Below are positions 35,364 to 44,588 of a stretch of DNA of 64,000 nucleotides, one piece after another. Made by a program: the position numbers and the translations under genes. Below the pieces are notes generated by a model. That model was given only the letters and a program-made list of their open reading frames with translations. It ran no database searches and was not told the DNA's origin. Numbering within the stretch: position 1 is the stretch's first letter; the number at the start of each line of letters is the position of its first letter. Location of the stretch: positions 1 through 64,000 of the forward strand of contig WOUT01000018.1 of the NCBI GenBank assembly GCA_009773005.1, in the 5' to 3' direction. Source of the DNA: Chloroflexota bacterium. Lineage in GTDB: Bacteria > Chloroflexota > Anaerolineae > Anaerolineales > Anaerolineaceae.

Positions 35364-36776
35364 ATGGGTAGCGGACAGAAACCTGATTTCTTTGAAAAAA
35401 TTGACGATTATCGGTATGGGTTCAGTGATCCTGATACTTCTGTTTATAAATCTCAACGAGGATTAAGCGAACAAGTTGTTCGCAATATTTCCACAATGAA
35501 AAATGAACCGGATTGGATGCTGCAATTTCGGTTGAAAGCGCTGGCACATTATAAAAAAAGACCTATGCCAACCTGGGGAGCGGATATCACAGCTCTTGAC
35601 CTAGAGAATATTTATTATTACGTCCGCCCCTCAGAAGCCGCAGGCCGCACCTGGGATGAAGTTCCTGACACGATCAAAAAGACCTTTGACCGTTTGGGCA
35701 TTCCTGATGCCGAGAGAAAATTCCTGGCCGGCGTAGGTGCGCAATATGAGTCCGAAATGGTCTATCACAGCATTCAGGAACACCTTGAAAAGCAAGGTGT
35801 CATTTTCCTCAGCATTGAGGATGGTTTACGACAGTATCCGGAACTTTTTAAACAATATTTTGGCACAGTCATCCCGATCGAAGACAATAAATTTGCAGCA
35901 TTAAATTCTGCGGTATGGTCCGGCGGTTCGTTTGTTTACGTCCCTAAGGGGGTGAAAGTAGAATTACCCTTGCAAGCTTATTTCCGGTTGAACATCGCCA
36001 ATATTGGGCAGTTTGAACGCTCATTGATCATCGCAGATGAAGGCGCACAGGTGCATTACGTTGAGGGATGTACAGCCCCGCAATATACCACGGACTCATT
36101 TCACAGCGGTGTGATCGAAATCATTGTTAAAAAAGGCGCCCGGGTAAGATATACGACGATCCAAAACTGGTCTACCAATGTCTATAATCTTGTCACCCAG
36201 AGGTCTAAGGTGGAAGAAAATGGGACAATGGAATGGGTGGACTGCAATCTGGGATCGAAAGTTACCATGAAATACCCATCCTGTTACCTCGTAGGGCGCG
36301 GCGCTCATGGCGAAATCCTTTCAGTGGCGTTTGCCGGCAAAGGACAGCATCAAGACGCTGGCGGCAAGGTTGTGCATTTTGCGCCTGATACCAGTTCAAA
36401 AATCACTTCAAAATCAATCAGCAAGAACGGTGGACGTTCTTCATACCGCGGATTACTCAAAGTCTATAAAGGCGCCACCAATGCAAAATCGAGTGTGGTG
36501 TGTGATGCATTGATCCTCGATCCTGAATCACGCTCTGACACATATCCGACCATCGAAATCGATGAAGAAAATGTCACGATTGGTCATGAAGCAACTGTGT
36601 CAAAAGTGGGCGAGGAACAACTGTTTTACCTCATGAGCCGCGGATTGAGCCAGGAAGAAGCCACAACTATGGTTGTCTCGGGTTTTATCGAACCTTTGGT
36701 GAAAGAACTTCCAATGGAGTACGCAGTTGAAATGAACCGGTTGATTCAATTGCAGATGGAAGGTTCTGTTGGGTAA
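35364..36776 (+). CDS. sufB: Fe-S cluster assembly scaffold SufB
   Basis: A 470-residue SufB beta-helix protein with the family blocks '[19 protein letters not shown]', '[19 protein letters not shown]' (conserved Cys), and the C-terminal '[20 protein letters not shown]'. It is the core scaffold on which the nascent cluster forms with SufD and SufC. GAAGGAG precedes the ATG; 26 bases from sufC. Confidence 0.96.
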   Translation: MGSGQKPDFFEKIDDYRYGFSDPDTSVYKSQRGLSEQVVRNISTMKNEPDWMLQFRLKALAHYKKRPMPTWGADITALDLENIYYYVRPSEAAGRTWDEVPDTIKKTFDRLGIPDAERKFLAGVGAQYESEMVYHSIQEHLEKQGVIFLSIEDGLRQYPELFKQYFGTVIPIEDNKFAALNSAVWSGGSFVYVPKGVKVELPLQAYFRLNIANIGQFERSLIIADEGAQVHYVEGCTAPQYTTDSFHSGVIEIIVKKGARVRYTTIQNWSTNVYNLVTQRSKVEENGTMEWVDCNLGSKVTMKYPSCYLVGRGAHGEILSVAFAGKGQHQDAGGKVVHFAPDTSSKITSKSISKNGGRSSYRGLLKVYKGATNAKSSVVCDALILDPESRSDTYPTIEIDEENVTIGHEATVSKVGEEQLFYLMSRGLSQEEATTMVVSGFIEPLVKELPMEYAVEMNRLIQLQMEGSVG

Positions 36777-36803
36777 CCCGCTGATAAAGGAAGAAACATT
36801 ACA

Positions 36804-38141
36804 ATGACAGAATCAACTTTAGTTATTACTCGATCTCGAACTCAAACAATAGAAGTTGGAGATTTTCAGTTCTCACCTGATTTTTCTGAACCTGCCAATT
36901 TTCTCCTGGCATATCGCATGAAGGCGTGGGAAATTTTCAAGAAGTTGCCGTTTCCGTCAGAAACTGACGAAGCATGGAAGCGGACCAGCATAAAAGAACT
37001 GCGCTTTGAGAAGTTCAGACTGCTTGATCCTTCTTCAAAAGTTGAGACGAATATTCCGGAATCACTTACCAAGCCATTGGCAGATGATATTCACGGCGGA
37101 CAAATTCTCCTCTCACCAGGTAGAGCCACAATTACGTTGGATAGTGATTTAGCAGCGCTTGGAGTGATTTTCACCGACCTTGAACACGCACAAAAGGAAT
37201 ATCCTGAATTTCTGGCCAAAGCAGTCGAAAAAACATCTTCTGAAGCAGAAGATAAGTTCACAGCTTTGGCAAGAGCTTTGGGAACATGCGGCATTTTATT
37301 ATACATTCCAAAGGGAGTAAAAGTCGAAAAGCCGCTGCATACACTTTTTTGGGCGTTTGGTGAGGGGCTTGTGCATGCTTCTAAAATTTTTGTATACCTG
37401 GAAGAAGATGCCTCAGTAACTTATGTGCACGAAAGTTCTTCCCCGAATAATTTAGATGGCCAGAGTATCCACACTGGAATTATGGAGGTTTATGCAGGAC
37501 CAGGTTCAAAACTAAATTTTGTCGAACTACAATCCTTTGGTTCTAATATCTGGAATTTCACGCATGAACGGGTGAGTGTTGACCGAGACGCAGAGGTTGA
37601 TTGGATTTTTGGTGCATTGGGAAGCCACGTCACTAAGAATTTTTCTGACTTGAACCTGATAGGGCAAGGAAGCTCCGGCAAGATGTCAGGATTTTACTTT
37701 ACGAATCAAGACCAGCATCTTGACCATGACACACAACAAAACCACCTGGCCCCGAACACCACCAGCGACCTCCTTTTCAAAGGCGCTTTGCTGGGCAAAA
37801 GCCGGTCGGTGTGGCAGGGAATGATCTATGTTGCTCCTAACGCAGACAAAACTAATGGATACCAGGCTAACCGTAATTTGGTGTTGAGCGAAAAGGCGAG
37901 AGCGGATTCAATTCCAGGGCTTGAAATCCTTACAGATGACGTGCGCTGTACTCACGGGGCGACAGTCGGAAAAATCGATATCGAGCAGGTGTTTTATCTG
38001 GAAAGTCGCGGTATGCCACGAAAAACCGCTGAAAAACTTATCGTGGAAGGTTTCTTTGACCCAATCATGCAGCGGATCCCTTTTAATGGAGTGAGAAATC
38101 GTTTTCAAAGCGCAATAGAAGAAAAAATGAACGGATATTGA
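36804..38141 (+). CDS. sufD: Fe-S cluster assembly protein SufD
   Basis: A 445-residue SufD. A helical N-terminal part ('SETDEAWKRTSIKELRFEKF') precedes the beta-helix core and the C-terminal 'CTHGATVGKIDIEQVFYLESRG', where the conserved Cys and His of the SufB-SufD interface lie. It works with SufB and SufC as the SufBC2D complex. 27 bases after sufB, the same order as in most SUF operons. Confidence 0.94.
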   Translation: MTESTLVITRSRTQTIEVGDFQFSPDFSEPANFLLAYRMKAWEIFKKLPFPSETDEAWKRTSIKELRFEKFRLLDPSSKVETNIPESLTKPLADDIHGGQILLSPGRATITLDSDLAALGVIFTDLEHAQKEYPEFLAKAVEKTSSEAEDKFTALARALGTCGILLYIPKGVKVEKPLHTLFWAFGEGLVHASKIFVYLEEDASVTYVHESSSPNNLDGQSIHTGIMEVYAGPGSKLNFVELQSFGSNIWNFTHERVSVDRDAEVDWIFGALGSHVTKNFSDLNLIGQGSSGKMSGFYFTNQDQHLDHDTQQNHLAPNTTSDLLFKGALLGKSRSVWQGMIYVAPNADKTNGYQANRNLVLSEKARADSIPGLEILTDDVRCTHGATVGKIDIEQVFYLESRGMPRKTAEKLIVEGFFDPIMQRIPFNGVRNRFQSAIEEKMNGY

Positions 38142-38227
38142 TAGCACGAAACGATTAATATAAAAATAAGCGATTATGATAGAATGAAACGATTAAATCC
38201 AAAAAAATCTGGTTTGGAGTAAGAAAA

Positions 38228-38521
38228 ATGGCGCCAATTCCTTTCATGAACCCCCCCGATCATGAGTTTGTATATGAAGTCGGTGATATGGTTGAAGTAT
38301 TTTGTGACCACGAAAAAAACCAGGACCGTATCAGGGGCTGGCTTAAAGGTATTGTGGTTCAGGTTGACCCAAAAATGGTTGCGGTTCAATTCCGCACCAA
38401 TGTTTATTTGACCGATGGATGGATGGTACCAGATCATATATTGTGGTATCCACAGAAATCACCTCATATTCGTATACCAGTCAAGAAAACGAATAAACCT
38501 GATCTGACTAAAGTTGGATAA
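38228..38521 (+). CDS. Unknown small SH3-like protein within the suf operon
   Basis: A 97-residue protein with no recognised family. Residues about 15-75 alternate short strands and turns ('YEVGDMVEVFCDHE', 'RGWLKGIVVQVDPKMVAVQF', 'DGWMVPDHILWYP') in a pattern like small SH3/Tudor barrels. The C-terminal tail is basic and Pro-rich. There is a single Cys (in 'EVFCDHE') and no metal-binding cluster. It sits between sufD and sufS, where many SUF operons have no extra gene; the 86-base gap before it holds short 'CGATTA' repeats and perhaps its own weak promoter. GGAG lies upstream of the ATG. Confidence 0.7.
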   Translation: MAPIPFMNPPDHEFVYEVGDMVEVFCDHEKNQDRIRGWLKGIVVQVDPKMVAVQFRTNVYLTDGWMVPDHILWYPQKSPHIRIPVKKTNKPDLTKVG

Positions 38522-38542
38522 ATTATCCAAGGTAATTAAATA

Positions 38543-39772
38543 ATGACTTTTTTTAATGTTGAGAAAATCCGAAAAGAGTTTCCGATCCTGGGGCAAGAAG
38601 TTCGGTCCGGGGTTCCTTTAGTCTATCTGGATTCGACTGCTACTGCGCAAAAGCCGGCTGTGGTCATTGATGCGATGGATAATTATTATCGGACAACCAA
38701 TGCCAACATCCATCGTGGCGTTCACTATTTGGCTGAGAAAGCGACATCGGAATATGAAGCGGCGAGATTAAAGATTGCTAACTTCATTAATGCGAATAAA
38801 CCGAGAGAGATCATTTATACCCGGAACACAACAGAATCAATCAATTTGGTAGCCCAATCCTGGGGCAGGTCTTTCTTAAAGCAAGGAGATCTGATCATTT
38901 TAACCGAGATGGAGCATCATTCAAATCTTGTCCCATGGCATATGTTGGCGCAAGAAAAAGATCTCAGGCTCGAATTTATTCCGGTCACAGAGGACGGGGA
39001 GCTTGATCAAGTTGTTTATGATCGTCTTTTAGATGAAGGGCCAAAACTGGTCGCTTTTTCACATATGTCAAATGTACTGGGAACGATCAATCCGGCTCAG
39101 GAGATCGTTCGAAAAGCCAAACTAGCCGGGGCAGTCACATTAATTGATGGCGCGCAATCAGTTCCACATTTTGATGTGTCTGTAAAAGAACTGGGTGTGG
39201 ATTTTCTGGCATTTTCTGCGCATAAAATGGTTGGTCCCACCGGGATCGGCGTGCTATGGGGTAGAGAAGAACTACTCAATGCTATGCCGCCATTTTTGGG
39301 TGGAGGTGACATGATCAAGAAAGTATTATTAAGATCATTCATTCCAAATGAGTTGCCCTATAAGTTTGAGGCGGGCACACCGGCAATTGCTGAAGCCATC
39401 GGATTTGGCGCTGCAATCGATTTTCTTAATTCTGTCGGAATGGACAACATTGCGACTCATGAGCATGCTCTAGTTCAATCTGCGTTGATAAAGCTTAAAA
39501 CGATCCCAAGTTTACAGGTATTAGGAGAGAATGCAGTAAACCGCGGCGGAGTAGTTTCATTTACTCTAGCGGGTATTCACCCGCATGATGTCGCTCAGAT
39601 CCTGGATCAATATGGAATAGCTATTCGTGCAGGCCACCATTGTGCAATGCCTTTACATGACAAGTATGGAATTCCGGCGTCCTCACGAGCGAGCTTTTAT
39701 CTGTATAATACTGAAGCAGAGGTTGACCATTTGGTTGAAACACTGCACAAAGTCACTGAAATGTTTGCTTAG
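38543..39772 (+). CDS. sufS: Cysteine desulfurase SufS
   Basis: A 409-residue group II cysteine desulfurase. The PLP lysine is Lys228 in 'FSAHKMVGPTG' and the persulfide-forming cysteine is Cys367 in 'RAGHHCAMPLHDKYG'. It takes sulfur from cysteine and passes it to SufU, encoded next. 13 bases separate its stop from the sufU start. Confidence 0.95.
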   Translation: MTFFNVEKIRKEFPILGQEVRSGVPLVYLDSTATAQKPAVVIDAMDNYYRTTNANIHRGVHYLAEKATSEYEAARLKIANFINANKPREIIYTRNTTESINLVAQSWGRSFLKQGDLIILTEMEHHSNLVPWHMLAQEKDLRLEFIPVTEDGELDQVVYDRLLDEGPKLVAFSHMSNVLGTINPAQEIVRKAKLAGAVTLIDGAQSVPHFDVSVKELGVDFLAFSAHKMVGPTGIGVLWGREELLNAMPPFLGGGDMIKKVLLRSFIPNELPYKFEAGTPAIAEAIGFGAAIDFLNSVGMDNIATHEHALVQSALIKLKTIPSLQVLGENAVNRGGVVSFTLAGIHPHDVAQILDQYGIAIRAGHHCAMPLHDKYGIPASSRASFYLYNTEAEVDHLVETLHKVTEMFA

Positions 39773-39785
39773 CAGGATATTACAA

Positions 39786-40187
39786 GTGGACGATCTTTAT
39801 CGCGAAGTCATCATCGAGCATTACAAGAACCCAAGTTATCGTGGAAGCCTTGATCCGCACGATATCTCTTTTGAGGATGAAAATCCACTGTGTGGTGATC
39901 ATATTCGTGTAGATTTAAGGATTGATGCGAATGGAATTGTCACAGAGGCGGCATTTGATGGTCATGGCTGCGCAATTTCACAAGCTTCTGCCGATCTGCT
40001 GCTAGAGTCTATCATTGGGAAGAGCGTGGATCAGGTGAAACAATTAAAAAAAGGGGATGTAATGGATCTACTGGGGATAGAACTCGGCCCAGTACGATTG
40101 AAGTGCGCATTACTGCCGCTGAAAATTCTAAAAGCAGGCGTTTACGGCCTGGGTGAGGCAACTGATGATCTGGTGGAGGCGGAGTAA
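39786..40187 (+). CDS. sufU: SufU, zinc-dependent sulfurtransferase
   Basis: A 133-residue SufU starting at a GTG (39786) with AGGA upstream, giving the family N-terminus 'DDLYREVIIEHYKNP'. An open frame continues upstream inside sufS but is not family sequence. Zinc/sulfur ligands are present: Cys and Asp in 'PLCGDHI', Cys in 'GHGCAISQAS' and Cys in 'RLKCALLPLK'. It accepts sulfur from SufS and hands it to SufB. The SufS/SufU pair is typical of Gram-positive-like SUF systems. Confidence 0.92.
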   Translation: MDDLYREVIIEHYKNPSYRGSLDPHDISFEDENPLCGDHIRVDLRIDANGIVTEAAFDGHGCAISQASADLLLESIIGKSVDQVKQLKKGDVMDLLGIELGPVRLKCALLPLKILKAGVYGLGEATDDLVEAE

Positions 40188-40189
40188 CC

Positions 40190-40525
40190 ATGAGCGAACG
40201 AACTAATGAAAATTTCAAGTTTTTTCCGATTGTGAAGCCTGTTGATTTCCCGGATGGCGAAAGGTTATTTTTTGAATTGAATGGGAACCCAATCGTTTTA
40301 TTCTCACTAAATGGTGAATACTTGGCTACCGGAGATATTTGCACACATGACAAAGGTTCAATCGGAGAAGGCGAACTGGAGGGGGATGTTATCGTCTGTC
40401 CGCGGCACGGCGCCAGGTTTGATATTCGGACCGGCAAAACCCTTTCTTTGCCGGCAGTGACTGATATTCCAGTATATGCGGTCAGGGTGGTCGAAGGATA
40501 TATTGAAGTGGGAATTCCTGAATAA
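40190..40525 (+). CDS. Rieske-type ferredoxin
   Basis: A 111-residue Rieske [2Fe-2S] protein with 'CTHDKGSIGEGELEGDVIVC' followed by 'PRHGARFDI', the C-x-H and C-x2-H ligand sets. It resembles small NirD/biphenyl-dioxygenase-type ferredoxins and has no membrane anchor. It starts two bases after the sufU stop, at the end of the suf operon, where such genes are common. It could donate electrons during cluster assembly (inference). Confidence 0.88.
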   Translation: MSERTNENFKFFPIVKPVDFPDGERLFFELNGNPIVLFSLNGEYLATGDICTHDKGSIGEGELEGDVIVCPRHGARFDIRTGKTLSLPAVTDIPVYAVRVVEGYIEVGIPE

Positions 40526-40552
40526 AAAACTCGCGAAATTTCCGCGAGTTTT
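40526..40552. terminator. Bidirectional terminator between the suf operon and the PIG-L gene
   Basis: AAAACTCGCG and CGCGAGTTTT form a 10-bp stem with a 7-base loop. A-runs on the left and T-runs on the right allow termination of both convergent transcripts. Confidence 0.85.
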
Positions 40553-40564
40553 GTTGTCATTTCT

Positions 40565-41215
40565 CTATGCTACGCAGCCGAAGGCTCCAATGATTCGCAG
40601 GATGTCAAAACCTTCTGCGAATTTCCGTTCAGCCAGTGCACCGTGCCTGATCAGAGTTGCGCGTGTGAGGGCAGGATCAAAGTAGTACTTCGAATCATAG
40701 GTGTGATATTCAGATAAAGAGGCTATCTTTTTCTCCACATCTTCTTCAGTTACTTCGACTAAAAAATTCGGGAAGAAACCATAGCTGCTGCGGATCACAT
40801 CATAGCCCAGGACTGTGGTTCCACGGAAGGCGCGCAGCGCTTCGTCTGTGATAGTGGCATGGTCCTGATGGAGATCCGCTTTTGTGTGAACGAAAACGAT
40901 CTCAGGGTGAAAATTCCGGTTGAGTTCAATAAGATATTCCAGAATCTCCTGTCTGAATTCTGGAAAGCGCCGGGTTTCGAATTTTCCAACAATTACTTTT
41001 TTTTCAGGAACTCCAAGCACCTTCATACTTCTATAGTGCTCTTCGACTACGTTTTTCAATGTCGGATTTTTCTGATTGTCAGAAAGCGTCACACAACATA
41101 CTTCTGTCTGTTTAGCTATGTGGGAAATCAAAGCTCCGCAGCCAAGCTCGATATCATCCGGGTGAGCCCCAATAAAACAGACTTTCTTCCCAAAAAAAGT
41201 CATATCATGATTCAT
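40565..41215 (-). CDS. PIG-L/LmbE family deacetylase
   Basis: A 216-residue LmbE-like protein with the zinc motif 'GAHPDDIELGCGALI' and the second conserved block 'HTKADLHQDHATITDEALRA'. PIG-L enzymes remove N-acetyl groups from sugars such as GlcNAc-containing metabolites. ATG at 41215 is preceded by AGG; a GTG two codons upstream is possible but has poor support. It follows the methyltransferase by seven bases, suggesting a joint modification step on an unknown small molecule. Confidence 0.87.
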   Translation of the reverse strand: MNHDMTFFGKKVCFIGAHPDDIELGCGALISHIAKQTEVCCVTLSDNQKNPTLKNVVEEHYRSMKVLGVPEKKVIVGKFETRRFPEFRQEILEYLIELNRNFHPEIVFVHTKADLHQDHATITDEALRAFRGTTVLGYDVIRSSYGFFPNFLVEVTEEDVEKKIASLSEYHTYDSKYYFDPALTRATLIRHGALAERKFAEGFDILRIIGAFGCVA

Positions 41216-41221
41216 AAGCAC

Positions 41222-42022
41222 CTATTTTGTTGCAAGAATTCCGCCAACCACTTTGGTCATAACCAGTTTGCCCTCTTGAGCAAGGCGGCGCTTGGCTACT
41301 TCGGTGATCTGATTCATGATCTTTTCAAAATCATCTTTATTGGTAAAAAAACTACTCCATAATTTTCGATCTTCTGACATGGATGCGCGAGTGTAAGCTA
41401 TATAAGGTTCAACGGATTCAAAGGTAAGTGGATTTTCAAATATATGCACGTCAACTTTAGAATAAAGCGATTTGATGGTGGAGAGAAACTCAGTGGAAAA
41501 ACGTGAACTGCCAGGCATTGGCGGGATCGGTTTTTGGGTAGCTTCACGAATGATGTCGTAGAATAGTTGCTTATTTTGCGGCATCGGACCAGTGGTAAAC
41601 AATCTTCCGCCCATTTTTGTAACACGGTGCATTTCACCGATCGTGAAAGGTACATTTTCAGCATAATAGATCGCGAAACAACAGGACACAAAATCAAAAG
41701 TATCGCGTTCGAATGGGAATTCATGATTGAAGTCGAGATGAACAAAGGTCATCCCAGCGTTTCGACGTTTGTCTTCGTCCCGAGCCTGGTTGAGAAGATC
41801 TTCCGAAACATCACCTCCAGTGATTTTTCCTTGTCCTTTTAAATAATCATAAAAGGAGAAACATTGTTTTCCTGATCCGCAGCCGACATCAAGGATAATG
41901 TCTTTTGGCTGAAGCTTGGTGAGATCAAGCATCCAGGCATCAATATCACGGGCGCCAAATTTTGAATGGATGTCGATTCGTACAGCCAGGTCTTTTGTGG
42001 TTTCTTGAAAGTTGATTTTCAT
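41222..42022 (-). CDS. Class I SAM-dependent methyltransferase
   Basis: A 266-residue Rossmann methyltransferase with SAM motif I 'ILDVGCGSGKQCF' (about residues 39-51), an acidic residue at the end of strand 2 ('GGDVSEDLL'), and the post-motif 'FDFVSCCFAIYY'. GAGGG precedes the ATG at 42022. It is in one operon with the PIG-L gene. The methyl acceptor is unknown. Confidence 0.88.
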   Translation of the reverse strand: MKINFQETTKDLAVRIDIHSKFGARDIDAWMLDLTKLQPKDIILDVGCGSGKQCFSFYDYLKGQGKITGGDVSEDLLNQARDEDKRRNAGMTFVHLDFNHEFPFERDTFDFVSCCFAIYYAENVPFTIGEMHRVTKMGGRLFTTGPMPQNKQLFYDIIREATQKPIPPMPGSSRFSTEFLSTIKSLYSKVDVHIFENPLTFESVEPYIAYTRASMSEDRKLWSSFFTNKDDFEKIMNQITEVAKRRLAQEGKLVMTKVVGGILATK

Positions 42023-42101
42023 AATCCCTCAGTAAATTAGTTTCTATAAGTATAAATGGTAATGTGGAAGTGTCAATCTATCACACTATCAAACTATTAA
42101 A

Positions 42102-42133
42102 CTATCTATCAAACTGGCTATCTATCAAACTCC
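42102..42133. repeat. Short tandem repeat downstream of hypE
   Basis: Two adjacent 16-base units starting CTATCTATCAAACT (42102-42117 and 42118-42133) differ only in the last two bases; looser copies lie just upstream from 42081. The 124-base gap between hypE and the methyltransferase gene holds nothing else clear. No terminator stem was seen. Confidence 0.6.
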
Positions 42134-42146
42134 CACAGCCATTATG

Positions 42147-43217
42147 CTAGCATATGCGCGGAAGCATTTCTCCAGCCATCACATCCAAAATTCGGGTACC
42201 GCCAATTTGAGTTCTGAGTAAAACTCGCGAGACAGGGGAGGAATTCACCACACCGATCCGACACGAATCTTTACCATAGGGATGAGTCCGCATTGCATTT
42301 AGGGCAGCCTCTGCCTGATCAGCTGGTACAATGACGATTACTTTGCCCTCATTTGCTACATAAAGAGGATCAAACCCGAGCATTTCGCATGCTGAAGCTA
42401 CAGCAGGATGAATTGGGATTTTATCTTCATCGATGGTAATGTTCACCTGGCTTTGCGCCGCGATCTCATTTAATGTAGTTGCCAGACCGCCGCGTGTGGG
42501 GTCCCGCAAGACGTGAATCTTGGGTGCAGCTGTGAGCGTTTGGTGGATCAGACCATTCAAAGGGGCGACGTCAGACACAATATTGGAATCAAACCCAAGA
42601 TCTCCACGGGCAGTTAAGACAGCAATCCCGTGATCTCCAATCGTACCTGAGATCAAAACCACATCTCCAGGTTTGGCTTCTGATCCGCTAATATGCAAGT
42701 TCTCCGGTATGATACCAAAACCTGTCGTCGAGATGAATAAACCGTCCGCTTTACCCCTTTCCACGACTTTTGTATCGCATGCAACTACCGGTACACCGGC
42801 TTCCAAGGCTGTTTTTGCCATCGATTTGATGATTTCTTCCAACAAATGGGTTGAGAGACCCTCTTCGAGTATAAAACTCGCTGTGAGCCCGATTGGGACT
42901 GCGCCTGACATGCAAACATCATTTACTGTGCCGCAGATCGAAAGCCGTCCAATATCACCGCCAGGAAAAGTGAGAGGTGAAACAATGTGCGCATCAGTAC
43001 TGATAGCAATCCTGCCGATTTGGTTGGGGTTAATCACTGCGAAATCATTCCCTGCAAGCAAAGCGCTATTGGAAAGGTTCGGCAGGAAAAATTGTTGGAT
43101 GAGCTCCTGGGTCATACGCCCGCCTGAGCCGTGCCCCATTACGATTTTGTCATAATGTTTTAAGGGCATCGGACAAACCGGACCATGCATTGAGGTCTGA
43201 TTCGGCTCAATTGTCAT
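42147..43217 (-). CDS. hypE: Hydrogenase maturation protein HypE
   Basis: A 356-residue HypE. The N-terminal AIR-synthase-like ATP domain has '[13 protein letters not shown]' and '[21 protein letters not shown]'. The protein ends in 'PRIC', the conserved C-terminal cysteine that carries the thiocarbamate later dehydrated to cyanide for the NiFe active site. Its ATG overlaps the hypD stop (ATGA). Last gene of the long minus-strand hydrogenase region. Confidence 0.95.
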   Translation of the reverse strand: MTIEPNQTSMHGPVCPMPLKHYDKIVMGHGSGGRMTQELIQQFFLPNLSNSALLAGNDFAVINPNQIGRIAISTDAHIVSPLTFPGGDIGRLSICGTVNDVCMSGAVPIGLTASFILEEGLSTHLLEEIIKSMAKTALEAGVPVVACDTKVVERGKADGLFISTTGFGIIPENLHISGSEAKPGDVVLISGTIGDHGIAVLTARGDLGFDSNIVSDVAPLNGLIHQTLTAAPKIHVLRDPTRGGLATTLNEIAAQSQVNITIDEDKIPIHPAVASACEMLGFDPLYVANEGKVIVIVPADQAEAALNAMRTHPYGKDSCRIGVVNSSPVSRVLLRTQIGGTRILDVMAGEMLPRIC

Positions 43218-44314
43218 ATGATTTCCTTTTCAAATCGCGCATAACGATAATAAGCCGCGCAAGCACCCTCAGAAGAAACCATCGTGGCACCCAAAGGATT
43301 CTCAGGAGTGCACTCGTTCGCAAACGCAGGGCATTGGGGCGGTTTCTTGATCCCTTGCAGAATCTGACCAGCGATGCAAATTTCCGATTCCCGTGTTTTG
43401 ATATTTTCGACAGAAAACCGTGTTTCGGCATTGAACTCAGCGTACTCTGGACGCAGGCACCATCCGCTCATTGGAATCAACCCAATCCCGCGCCAGTTCC
43501 TGTCACAGTCTTGATACACTTTTTTGATCAATGCTTGCGCTGGAAGGTTTCCTTGTTCTGAAACAACTCTCGGATAACCATTGAGGACGCCATGTTTGCC
43601 TGCCTCTAGGTGTTCTACGGTCATCAGGATTCCTTTCAGCAGATCCAGGGGTTCAAACCCGGTGACGGTAATGGGGATTTGATATTTCAGGGCAATCGGT
43701 TGATATTCATGGAAACCCATCACGGAACAAACATGACCGGCTGCAAGAAAGCCCTGAACCCGGTTACTTGGTGAACTCAGGATGGCGTGCATGGCAGGTG
43801 GAACAGTAACCTGCGAGACAAGGACAGAGAAATTTTTCAGTCCCAGGCTTTTTGCTTGAAGCACACTCATCACATTGGCTGGGGCAGTGGTCTCAAACCC
43901 TATTGCGAAAAAGACAACCTCTTTATCAGGGTTTTGCTGGGCAATCTTAACGGCATCGAGTGGGGAATAGACGATCTTCACTTGACCGCCTGCTGCACGA
44001 ATTGAGAATAAGTCCTTATCCGAGCCTGGCACGCGAACCATATCTCCGAAAGAGCAAAAAATCGCATTCGGAAGAGCCGCGATCGCGAGAGCTTTATCGA
44101 CGAGTTCTAGTGATGTCACACATACCGGGCACCCCGGACCGTGAACCAGTTCAATTTGTGATGGCAGCAATTGATCGATACCGTTTTGCATGATGGAATG
44201 GGTTTGTCCGCCACAGATCTCCATGATCACCCATGGATGCTTGACTGTTTTGCGAATTTTATCGAGGACGACCTTTGCCAGTTCAGCATTTCTGAATTCA
44301 TCCAAATACTTCAT
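43214..44314 (-). CDS. hypD: Hydrogenase maturation protein HypD
   Basis: A 366-residue Fe-S protein beginning '[20 protein letters not shown]'. The ATG at 44314 has AGGATAGG upstream; a longer in-frame start at 44362 lies inside hypC. It carries the redox/Fe-binding '[10 protein letters not shown]' and the C-terminal [4Fe-4S] cysteines ('CLRPEY', 'CIAGQILQG', '[12 protein letters not shown]'). With HypC it assembles the Fe(CN)2CO unit. Confidence 0.95.
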   Translation of the reverse strand: MKYLDEFRNAELAKVVLDKIRKTVKHPWVIMEICGGQTHSIMQNGIDQLLPSQIELVHGPGCPVCVTSLELVDKALAIAALPNAIFCSFGDMVRVPGSDKDLFSIRAAGGQVKIVYSPLDAVKIAQQNPDKEVVFFAIGFETTAPANVMSVLQAKSLGLKNFSVLVSQVTVPPAMHAILSSPSNRVQGFLAAGHVCSVMGFHEYQPIALKYQIPITVTGFEPLDLLKGILMTVEHLEAGKHGVLNGYPRVVSEQGNLPAQALIKKVYQDCDRNWRGIGLIPMSGWCLRPEYAEFNAETRFSVENIKTRESEICIAGQILQGIKKPPQCPAFANECTPENPLGATMVSSEGACAAYYRYARFEKEII

Positions 44315-44321
44315 GAAAAAC

Positions 44322-44585
44322 CTATCCTTGTTCTGATTCGTTGATGAGAAGTTCAGCTTCAATGTCGCCGAGTTCCCTTAGGGCATCAAGGGTTTCCTGG
44401 GCTTCCCTTTCACTGAGTATATTCAAGGCAAATCCGGCATGAACGATGACGTAATTTCCAATTTCCGCTTCAGGGACGGCTTCCAGGCATACTTCACGAA
44501 ATACTCCGCCAAAATCCACTTTTCCCATTTTGGCTGCCGGGGTTTGGGTTATTTCAATAATAATTCCAGGCACTGCGAGACACAT
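44322..44585 (-). CDS. hypC: Hydrogenase maturation chaperone HypC
   Basis: An 87-residue HypC starting 'MCLAVPG', with essential Cys2 exposed after Met removal. It is an OB-fold chaperone that shuttles the iron ligand complex from HypD to the hydrogenase large subunit. It lies between hypF and hypD with three- and seven-base gaps. Confidence 0.93.
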   Translation of the reverse strand: MCLAVPGIIIEITQTPAAKMGKVDFGGVFREVCLEAVPEAEIGNYVIVHAGFALNILSEREAQETLDALRELGDIEAELLINESEQG

Positions 44586-44588
44586 AAT

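Noticed and set aside
39627-39785. Longer SufU start inside sufS
   Set aside because: The frame is open, but the added residues are not SufU sequence; the GTG at 39786 gives the normal family N-terminus.
42081-42133. CRISPR-like repeats downstream of hypE
   Set aside because: Only two 16-base units directly adjoin without spacers, so this is simple tandem duplication.
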